Origin: Anadara kagoshimensis
Lineage: Eukaryota; Mollusca; Bivalvia; Arcoida; Arcidae
Direction: 5' to 3'
NCBI GenBank assembly: GCA_021292105.1
Contig: CM037865.1
Location: forward strand, 72,033,356-72,097,355
Length of the DNA: 64,000 nucleotides
This document shows, piece by piece, positions 1 to 10,900 of this stretch (positions within the stretch are counted from its first letter, which is position 1; the number at the start of each line of letters is the position of its first letter). Position numbers and translations under genes: made by a program. Under the pieces are notes generated by a model. It was given only the letters and a program-made list of their open reading frames with translations. It was not told where the DNA came from and did no database searches.

Positions 1-300
1 TTTACCCATGGGTATTGCAAGCCTGGGCGGCTTATCAAGGCCCCCAAAAAGTTTTATGGCCGTCATCACAGCATTGTTGATAAGTTTGATGTCTCTGTGT
101 CCAGGATTTCCTGAGTATATTTGACGTTCCATAGTTCCATGTTCCTTTCACACAATTTTGATTACACACGTGTTGGGTTGGAGGTGCTTACCCTTCCGGA
201 GCACCCGGTCTCACTAACCTGACTTGTCAGTTCCAAAGTTTTTACTTTGCTTCTGGATTGTGATTCGGACATGGATTAGTATATTTGTTTTTGAATTTTT
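1..300 (+). mobile_element. 3' part of a decayed reverse-transcriptase retroelement
   Basis: A reverse-transcriptase C-terminal tail is readable in pieces on the + strand, for example RHHSIVDKFDVSVSRIS then a stop near 65-115. It is followed by a non-coding 3' region containing 'CTTACCCTTCCGGAGCACCC' (about 189-208) and 'GGATTGTGATTCGGACATGG' (about 254-273). The same order of blocks recurs at 10990, 13576, 15205, 41330 and 58637, so this is a dispersed family. The element class is uncertain (Penelope-like or another non-LTR type). The left end runs off the window. Confidence 0.65.
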
Positions 301-429
301 GATTACACAATAGCAATCAAAATGTTTCACCAAATCTTAATCAAACTTGCCCAGAGTGATCCTTTTGAAAAAAAGATACTTCAACAACATATATGGCCTC
401 TTTGGACCAATATATAGGTCGCTATAGGC

Positions 430-1160
430 CACATTTTTTATCCATCTTCCATGAAACTTACCTAAAACGATCATCGTGACAAAAGCTTATCGACAAAATC
501 GTGATGACAACCATAACACTTTTTGAGGACCCTGATAAGTCTAGGCTTGCAATATCCCTGACTGAACAATTTATTTCTGACTCAACCATTTATTTGTAAG
601 CAGCTTGCTTCGTTGTATAAAACCGTGTTGGGAACAATAGTATTAACTGCACGAAACAATCAGTACACTAGAAGCAGAGAAGCAGTTAATATATTGATTA
701 ATTGACAATAGAAAATTGAAGATAAAACTTCAAGTGTAGCCTTTCTTCGTTATAATTGAGGTGTAAAAAAAACTTGAAGATTCAGTCGTATCTGTTATTT
801 CAATAGGATAGATGACATTGACATACTAGTAATCTCCAATTAGGATTATTAAGAGAAGAACGTCTTCTATATATCTGTTATGTGGAGTTGAATTATTTGG
901 TGGCAATCTGCTCTCCGGATTTAACAAGGTTATGCATAAATAAATCAGCAAGCAATGGTGCACAGTTTGTGTTCATTGGAATACTGATTATTTTCTTTAA
1001 AATTAAATTATCAAACGCAACAAATTTAATGTCTATTAAAAACTGTAACATTCTGTTGGTGGTATCTTCGGTATCTTTTTGTTTGCAATCCGTGTGGTTC
1101 TTGACAAAATAATAGACGAAATGACAAGCGAATCCATTTAGACGTTCGTGCAATTATGAA
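430..1160 (-). pseudogene. Decayed reverse-transcriptase fragment of the same retroelement family
   Basis: On the - strand about 890-1153 encodes a stretch with IPMNTNCAPLLADLF, which resembles the conserved IPMGTNCAPLLADLF-type box of an RT palm region (family knowledge). Further along the same strand, 650-490 matches the RT C-terminal block seen at 13760-13930 and 15450-15610. The reading frame is interrupted, so this is a dead copy. It lies head to head with the fragment at 1-300, forming a loose inverted pair. Confidence 0.6.
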
Positions 1161-1969
1161 TGAGACATGGTGGTGTAAAGTACAGGAAAATCACGTACTT
1201 TTTACACGAGATAAAGTATAAGAACTAAGACGTTCAAGTAAATTTTAAGAATTTTTTAACAATCCACATTTAGTTGATGTTGATGTAGAAAAGACTTTAT
1301 CTGAACAAGACTCGAGGCATCTTCATTGATGACTTTCAAAAACTTGTGTTAGACCGAAATTGGATATTTATAGGCTTAAGACAATTTTAGATTGGCCTGT
1401 CTTCTTAAAGATATGAAGCAGAGGCGATTTTCTCAATGATATTGCATATTGCATAAATGCTGTCCTTGACCTGTAGAGTAAAAGTGGCCATTATGGGTAG
1501 GTGACCATATAGACAGGTTAAAATAACACGGGTAGAGGGAAATTGAGATCGATTACATGTCACAAGCCTTTAAGGCAGGTTTGACTGCAATTTTTGTCCT
1601 TGATCTGTCGATAAGCAGGTTAGCTTGTTCCTCTGATAACACTTATAACATGTCTATGTCCATCTACACTTCATTTTACTATCTTTATACCAGTGTATAC
1701 ATGTACTGGATCCTTACTCTATATAATCTTATGATTTGGAGCTATTTCTGAGTGTTATCGTTAAATTTTACCTTTTACTCCGATTATGTATAACCAGATA
1801 TAGGAAAATCTGTCCTTAAAATCTATAATATAGCAACCTGTCACTTATCTCAGTATCTTATGATAACGTATCAATGTATCATTAACCCCTATGGGCTTCC
1901 ATACCAGTGTATAATTTTTGTTTGTGCAGTTGGTTGTAGTTTTGTAGAAGACAAGTCGACGAAAGCACG
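1161..1969. other. Upstream flank of the BHMT-like gene, no recognised feature
   Basis: AT-rich sequence. The only recognisable item is a solo transposon end around 1569-1592 ('AAGGCAGGTTTGACTG'), matching the terminal repeat of the small TA-flanked elements at 44774 and 53755. A promoter and 5' untranslated exon should lie here or farther left, but I cannot place a start site. TTTGTGCAG at about 1921-1929 could be a splice acceptor for the first coding exon. Confidence 0.4.
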
Positions 1970-1982
1970 ATGCCAGTGAAAG
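1970..1982 (+). CDS. BHMT: BHMT-like exon 1, start codon
   Basis: ATG CCA GTG AAA G followed by the donor GTATGT gives Met-Pro-Val-Lys and the first base of a glycine codon completed by exon 2. Only 13 coding bases are present. The start was chosen because it joins in phase to exon 2 and sits in the context CACGATGC. An upstream non-coding part of this exon is likely. Confidence 0.75.
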
Positions 1983-4900
1983 GTATGTAATGTTATAGAT
2001 AAGTGCATGTGTGCATAGCAGGGAGTTTGATATATGTCTGAAACACAGGTGTAGAACACTGAACTTGATTATTTGGTATCACCGTATCTAGTATATTGTG
2101 CTCATCAACGTATATATTTGCACAGTTGTCAAACCATAAATCAACACTCTAACTGCAGGGTAATCCTACACTATGGTCATTTATTTTGCTGTTATGAACG
2201 CAACTTGGCAGGGGGGGGTATGGTAAGGTTCACAAAGAGAAATTCTATAAGATATATGCTACTTTATGATAGTGTCATATACCGCTTTTTAATTTATTCA
2301 TAAAATGCATTCAAAAAGTGGTATATGACAATAGTAAAACAACGTAGTACATAATTACTTATGAAACAGGCATTTTAGTTCCGCCGCGCTAACCATGGTT
2401 GATACTGTAGATTCTAAGGCCAACTCCAATTTCCTTTCGTCAACGTATGTGCCATTCAGGGTCCAAGGTCATGAACTATAGAAAACAACATGCGATACTG
2501 ATCTATATTATTATGAACAGCGATAAACAATAAACAACTAAGATTGTCCCAAAGAAGACCTCAGTCATATATTAAATTCTTCTGAAACTCTCATTTGTTT
2601 TTAAAACCAATGGACTCTGTATTAAAATGATGTTTTTCCATTGATGGATAAACTATTTTAATTTACCATAAAAACTGTTTGTCGAGAATGACTAAAAAAG
2701 TCAATTAAATGTATAATTTCAAACATTTGAAAAAAGAAATTACAATTTATGTTTTCTATCATTAAGTGACATATAATATATAGCTATAATATAGAGGCAT
2801 TAACATTCATTATGGAAAACCACATGAACTTTTTCTTTCTGCTTTTTACCCGTTAAGAATTATCACTTTAATCATCATTTAAATAATCATTGTAATTTTA
2901 CGTTTAATTTGATTGCTATGATAAATTATTACATTTGTATCGATGGACAAAACAGTTTTATCATCACACATATCTACCTTAATTGATGCATATAAATTCT
3001 AACTATTCAAAAGTTGATTCAAAACAAATAGCTTGTGTATATTATTAATACAATTTATAAAAATATTTATATATACTACTATGTGAAAAATATATGTTTG
3101 GATTAGTTGATGATGGTGTTTTGACACACGTTTTGTTGAAAAATGTTAAAAATCTGCCAGCTATATTTGTTTTAAAATGACGATGCATTTAAAATACAAT
3201 AAACTGAATTGGTAAATAAAAAGGTGATTTATTTTTATGACCCAGTTTGTGACCCTATTAATTGATGCTACGGCCACGCACAAGGAACCCGAGTATTTAT
3301 GTATTTACCAAGGTTAATCAGTAATGGCATAAATGACATTGAACTTTGAGTTACAATATGCTTTTATTAAATGTAAATAAATTATATGTACCTTGATCTT
3401 ACTGCACACGCGATTCTGCGGAATTGGTTTTTGTACCACTGTGGTTTATTGGCCTGTTTTAATACCACGATTCTATTGACATGGTTTCATTTGTATTGCA
3501 ATTCTATTGACCTGGTTTCATTTAGATACCACGGTTATATTGACCTGGTTTTATTTGTAGCACGAATCTGTTGACCTGGTTTCATTTGTATTGCAATTCT
3601 ATTGACCTGGTTTCATTTGTATTGCAATTCTATTGACCTGGTTTCATTTGTACCGCGATTCTTTTGACCTGGTTTCATTTGTATCGCGATTTTATTGACT
3701 TTATTTCATTTGTACTGCGATTCTGTTGACCTGATTTCTTTTGTACCGCGACTCTATTGATCTTGTTTCATTTGTATCGCGATTCTATTGACCTGTTTTC
3801 TTTTGTATCGCGATTCTATCGACCTGGTTCCATTTGTACCGCGATTCTATTTGTACTTTTATTACTGGTTTTTATTCTACCGAATTTATTTGTATTTTAG
3901 GATTAGTAGAAAGATTTAAAGATGGAGAAAATGTTATTATTGCCGAGGGATATATGTGGGAGTTTGAGAGAAGGGGTTTTTTGAAAGCAGGTGGTTTTAT
4001 ACCGGAGGTTGTTCTAGAGCATCCCGAGAGGGTTAGAAGTATGCATGAAGAATTTGTATATGCCGGTTCAGACGTTGTCGAAGCATTCCAGGTGAGTTAA
4101 GTTGAGTAATGGTGTTAAACGTCCCAGTCAAGAATATTTCACTTATATCGAGACGTCACCAGCTATAGGCGAAGGTGCAGAAATTTTGCCTGTGCGTTGC
4201 GCTGATGGCATTATACAGCATTGTTCTTTAGCGTACCAAGCCGACCGTGACACTGAACCTCGTTTATTTTAAGTTCCCATTCGAAAGAACCGTGAATTCA
4301 TTTCGTAATGCCGAGCGCTTGGCGAAAGAACAGTTACTACCCACTTTCAAGTCTTGGGTCAGACCCGGCCAGGGTTCGAACCCACGACCTCCCACTTACG
4401 GAGCGAGCACTCTATACTAACTGAGCTACCGCAGTGGTCCATTCCAGGTGAGATATAGATCATAGATGCTAAGTGCAATGAGGTAATGAGGACTTCTAAT
4501 ACTCTTAAAGTTAATGGTTCAATCATCCTGCGTGATTGTAAGTGTCAAAGTAACATTACGCGCACTTTGAACAAAAGCCTACTTGTTTAAAATAGGCCCA
4601 GTTATAATCAAAAAGTAAGTGTCAGTCAGGTTGTATAAAATTACCCAGCCTTTGTATCTATTATTTTAGTATGTTGAGGTTACCAATAGTTCTAGAACCT
4701 TGTGGTCACGTTGTCATTTGTGTCATGATATTTTGAAGCACGTACTTTTAAATGATCAGTTGTAAATTAGAAAGGACCGTCTATCGAACACGTGATCTCG
4801 CATTAAGTAAGCGTTATATGTTTATCTTAAGTAATGTCGACCTTATTTTCAGCAGTTTATAAATACTCCCGGGTATCCTATCTTAGCAGGGAGATTAACT

Positions 4901-7900
4901 ACTGTTATATCGACTTTTATAGACCAGATAGGCTAAAGTCGAGCAATGTAATAATAATTATAAGATATTGTTCAAGGCCAATACTATGTCTTTTGTTTTG
5001 CCAATCATCTACAATACCATCTCCAACAATACCATCCACTTCTTACTACATCCGCGAACTGCCATTGCCCAACTGACTCTAATAGTGAAACGTAGGTAAA
5101 CGTATGCATATAAGGGATTTTGTGAAAAGCATACACATAACAACCTTGATACCTATAGTAGAAAACAAACATACCAGTCCATGTCCAAATCACAACCACA
5201 AAGCAAAGTAAAAAGCAAAAGCAAACATATCAATCCATGTCCAAATCACAACCACAAAGCAAAGTAAAAATCAAAAACAAACATATAAGTCCATGACCAA
5301 ATCACAATCCCAAAGCAAAGCAAACATGAAAAACAAACATACCCGTCCATGTCCAAATCACAATCCCAAAGCTAAGCAAACATGAAAAACAAACATACCC
5401 GTCCATGTCCAAATCACAATCCCAAAGCTAAGCAAACATGAAAAACAAACATACCCGTCCATGTCCAAATCACAATTCCAAAGCTAAGCAAACATGAAAA
5501 ACAAACATACCCGTCCATGTCTAAATCACAACCCCAAAGCTAAGTAAACATGAAAAACAAACATGCCCTTCCATGTCCAAATCACAACCCCAAAGCAAAG
5601 CAAACATGAAAAACAAACATGCCCGTCCATGTCCTAATCACAATCCCAAAGCAAAGCAAACATGAAAAACAAACATACCCGTCCATGTCTAAATCACAAC
5701 CCCAAAGCTAAGTAAACATGAAAAACAAACATGCCCTTCCATGTCCAAATCACAACCCCAAAGCAAAGCAAACATGAAAAACAAACATGCCCGTCCATGT
5801 CCAAATTACAATCCCAAAGCAAAGCAAACATGAAAAACAAACATACCCGTCCATGTCCAAATCACAATCCCAAAGCAAAGCAAACGTGAAAAACAAACAT
5901 ACCCGTCCATGTCCAAATCACAATCCCAAAGCAGAGCAAACATGAAAAACAAACATACCCGTCCATGTTCAAATCACAACCACAAAGCAAAGTAAACATG
6001 AAAAACAAACATGCCCGTCCATGTCCAAATCACAATCCCAAAGCAAAGCAAACATGAAAAACAAACATACCCGTCCATGTCCAAATCACAATCCCAAAGC
6101 AAAGCAAACATGAAAAACAAACATACCCGTCCATGTCCAAATCACAATCCCAAAGCAAAGCAAACATGAAAAACAAACATGCCCGTCCATGTCCAAATCA
6201 CAATCCCAAAGCAAAGCAAACATGAAAAACAAACATAGCAGTCCATGGCCAAATCACAATCCCAAAGCTAAGCAAACATGAAAAACAAACTTACTGATCC
6301 ATGTCCAAATCACAATCCCAAAGCAAAGCAAACATGAAAAACAAACATGCCCGTCCATGTCCAAATCACAATCCCAAAGCAAAGCAAACGTGAAAAACAA
6401 ACAGCAGTCCATGTCCAAATCACAATCCCAAAGCAGAGCAAACATGAAAAACAAACATACCCGTCCATGTTCAAATCACAATCCCAAAGCAAAGCAAACG
6501 TGAAAAACAAACATGCCAGTCCATGTCCAAATCAAAATCCCAAAGCAAAGCAAACATGAAAAACAAACATACCCGTCCATGTCCAAATCACAATCCCAAA
6601 GCAAAGCAAACGTGAAAAACAAACATACCCGTCCATGTCCAAATCACAATCCCAAAGCTAAGCAAACATGAAAAACAAACATACCCGTCCATGTCCAAAT
6701 CACAATCCCAAAGCTAAGCAAACATGAAAAACAAACATACCCGTCCATGTCTAAATCACAACCCAAAGCAAAGCAAACATGAAAAACAAACATAGCAGTC
6801 CATGCCAAATCACAATCCCAAAGCTAAGCAACATGAAAAACAAACTTACTGATCCATGTCCTAATCACAATCCCAAAGCAAAGCAAACATGAAAAACAAA
6901 CATACCCGTCCATGTCTAAATCACAACCCCAAAGCTAAGTAAACATGAAAAACAAACATGCCCTTCCATGTCCAAATCACAACCCCAAAGCAAAGCAAAC
7001 ATGAAAAACAAACATGCCCGTCCATGTCCAAATTACAATCCCAAAGCAAAGCAAACATGAAAAACAAACATACCCGTCCATGTCCAAATCACAATCCCAA
7101 AGCAAAGCAAACGTGAAAAACAAACATACCCGTCCATGTCCAAATCACAATCCCAAAGCAGAGCAAACATGAAAAACAAACATACCCGTCCATGTTCAAA
7201 TCACAACCACAAAGCAAAGTAAACATGAAAAACAAACATGCCCGTCCATGTCCAAATCACAATCCCAAAGCAAAGCAAACATGAAAAACAAACATAGCAG
7301 TCCATGGCCAAATCACAATCCCAAAGCTAAGCAAACATGAAAAACAAACTTACTGATCCATGTCCAAATCACAATCCCAAAGCAAAGCAAACATGAAAAA
7401 CAAACATGCCCGTCCATGTCCAAATCACAATCCCAAAGCAAAGCAAACGTGAAAAACAAACAGCAGTCCATGTCCAAATCACAATCCCAAAGCAGAGCAA
7501 ACATGAAAAACAAACATACCCGTCCATGTCAAATCACAATCCCAAAGCAAAGCAAACGTGAAAAACAAACATGCCAGTCCATGTCCAAATCAAATCCCAA
7601 AGCAAAGCAAACATGAAAAACAAACATACCCGTCCATGTCCAAATCACAATCCCAAAGCAAAGCAAACGTGAAAAACAAACATACCCGTCCATGTCCAAA
7701 TCACAATCCCAAAGCTAAGCAAACATGAAAAACAAACATACCCGTCCATGTCCAAATCACAATCCCAAAGCTAAGCAAACATGAAAAACAAACATACCCG
7801 TCCATGTCTAAATCACAACCCCAAAGCAAAGCAAACATGAAAAACAAACATAGCAGTCCATGGCCAAATCACAATCCCAAAGCTAAGCAAACATGAAAAA

Positions 7901-10900
7901 CAAACTTACTGATCCATGTCCTAATCACAATCCCAAAGCAAAGCAAACATGAAAAACAAACATACCCGTCCATGTCTAAATCACAACCCCAAAGCTAAGT
8001 AAACATGAAAAACAAACATGCCCTTCCATGTCCAAATCACAACCCCAAAGCAAAGCAAACATGAAAAACAAACATGCCCGTCCATGTCCAAATTACAATC
8101 CCAAAGCAAAGCAAACATGAAAAACAAACATACCCGTCCATGTCCAAATCACAATCCCAAAGCAAAGCAAACGTGAAAAACAAACATACCCGTCCATGTC
8201 CAAATCACAATCCCAAAGCAGAGCAAACATGAAAAACAAACATACCGTCCATGTTCAAATCACAACCACAAAGCAAAGTAAACATGAAAAACAAACATGC
8301 CCGTCCATGTCCAAATCACAATCCCAAAGCAAAGCAAACATGAAAAACAAACATAGCAGTCCATGGCCAAATCACAATCCCAAAGCTAAGCAAACATGAA
8401 AAACAAACTTACTGATCCATGTCCAAATCACAATCCCAAAGCAAAGCAAACATGAAAAACAAACATGCCCGTCATGTCCAAATCACAATCCCAAAGCAAA
8501 GCAAACGTGAAAAACAAAAACAGCAGTCCATGTCCAAATCACAATCCCAAAGCAAAGCAAACATGAAAAACAAACATAGCAGTCCATGCCCAAATCACAA
8601 TCCCAAAGCTAAGCAAACATGAAAAACAAACATACCCGTCCATGTCCAAATCACAATCCCAAAGCAAAGCAAACGTGAAAAACAAACAGCAGTCCATGTC
8701 CAAATCACAATCCCAAAGCAAAGCAAACATGAAAAACAAACATAGCAGTCCATGGCCAAATCACAATCCCAAAGCTAAGCAAACATGAAAAACAAACTTA
8801 CTGATCCATGTCCTAATCACAATCCCAAAGCTAAGCAAACATGAAAAACAAACATAGCAGTCCATCCAAATCACAATCCCAAAGCTAAGCAAACATGAAA
8901 AACAAACATACCCGTCCATGTCCAAATCACAACCCCAAAGCAAAGCAAACGTGAAAAACAAACATACCCGTCCATGTCAAATCACAATCCCAAAGCTAAG
9001 CAAACGTGAAAAACAAACATACCCGTCCATGTCAAATCACTACCCCGAAGCAAAGTACAAATGTAAAAACTAGAATTAAACAACTTAATATTGTTTATTC
9101 TGTCATTATTACATACAGTCTAACTTGTGCTAGCGACCACTTGTATACAGCGGCCACCTGCCTATAACGGCCATAAAAAATCCCCCCGACTAGCTTTGTT
9201 CTTTATTTAACCTCTATATTATACCAGTCCTAATTTTAACTAAATACAGTACTTCTATAAATTTGAGGTTTAATGTATCAATAACTTTCTTGTTTGTATG
9301 TTTATTTCAGTACTATGGCCACAGAGAGAAACTGCGTACAATTGGCCGTGAAGATGACTTGGAGAAACTGAACAGAACTGCACTGAAGGTGGCAAAAGAA
9401 GTGGCTGTAGCAACAGGAACATTAATGGCCGGTGGCTTAAGTAACACGGGGTTATATTCCACAGACCCCAAATCTATTGAGGCCGTAAAGGAAATGTTTA
9501 AGGTACATGCGTGTTGTACATAGGTGTTAACTAGTGTTATAGATAATATGGATCGAGCGACACCTATTCACAGAGAATATTGTCACTATTAGATGTTCCA
9601 TTTGGCATTGTCTGCAGGCAAATCCATGACAATAATGTTATTATTACAACAGACTTGCATCTGTTACTGGTTGATTTCTTCATGGTTATTTTTTCAACTA
9701 AATAATATTTTAACAAACAGCAGAAGCGAAGACATAAAAAAGTTGCAAAAAAAAAAAAAAAAAACAACAAAAAAAAAAAAAAAAAAACCTCAAAACCCCG
9801 CTTTCTTTGAGACACGAACCATTCCATGTTGGTATGTGATTTAAGGAGCGACATCTAAGTGACGGATTTTGATTTGTTTTATGTTTAAAATGAAATAGGC
9901 ATTGGTTTTAGTGTTTTGGAAGGTCTGTCCTACACATTTTATCTACCAATAATCTCTAAACACGTAACATGATTTGCATTTTAACAACAGGAACAGGTGA
10001 TATGGTGTGTGGAAGAAGGAGCTGACTACATCATAGGAGAAACTTTCAATGACTTGGGAGAAGCCATGCTTGCTCTAGAAGCCATTAAAACTTACGGCAA
10101 AGGTATTTAAGTATCATTTTCATTATAGTCTTTCACTAAATGTTTATTTTAAAAAAAACAACGAAGCATGTCACGGTATACCAAAACGAACAAAAAGGTT
10201 GAAGCAATTGTTCAATCGGATTTTCCTTTCGAATACATTTTTATTACAATTCCTTTTCAAATTTATCTTGTTGGTGAAACATATCAGCATTAACAAAATG
10301 AGAACCTTACTTGTGTTTCTATTCAGCTTTGCCCACCTATTGAGTTCTGATGTCATATCCGATGACGCCTGACCACTTTATTTTAACCTTTTATGAACAC
10401 TGCAAACCCTTCAAAGGAAATCCATGGCTCGGTTATACATCATTTATGTTATCAAACAAAAAAATCCCTTCAAAATATTGCAAAGCTTTAAATTTATTTT
10501 GGTCCAATTCTCCACCAGGAGAGATGGAATTAAGTCAAATTTATTTGGTATTCTATGGTGTATATATTAGGTGTACCAGCTGTGATCACATTAGCTGCCT
10601 ATGTACCAGACAGAACTACTGATGAAGTACCAATACCGGAAGCTTGTCGTAGGCTAGAGGAAGCAGGGGCTGCTGTTGTTGGTTTGAACTGTGGACGTGG
10701 TCCACGTACAATGCTTCCTTTATTGAAGGAGATTAGAAAGGCTTGTAAGGTAGGTTTTGACACAACATTAGCTACATGACTCTGGTTCACCAAATATTTA
10801 TCTTGCTTTTAAATTTTCATTCATATTTTATAACCAAAAAACAAACAAACAAATAAATAAATAAACCAGCTTTTGACTGACCATGGATAACATGCTCACT

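Noticed and set aside
3834..3900. An ATG at 3834 as the start of the BHMT-like protein
   Set aside because: It lies in the 31-bp minisatellite and reads through the intron 1 acceptor. The ATG at 1970 joins exon 2 in phase and gives a better N-terminus.
4360..4440. A functional tRNA gene on the - strand
   Set aside because: The A and B boxes are present, but the sequence is the head of a SINE with a target duplication and a SINE body.
6254..8961. Repeated open frames of about 66 codons in the 56-bp array as a protein family
   Set aside because: They are produced by the repeat period and end with each small deletion; there is no start context or conserved use.
5160..9062. CRISPR array
   Set aside because: Units are contiguous with no unique spacers, and the window is clearly eukaryotic.
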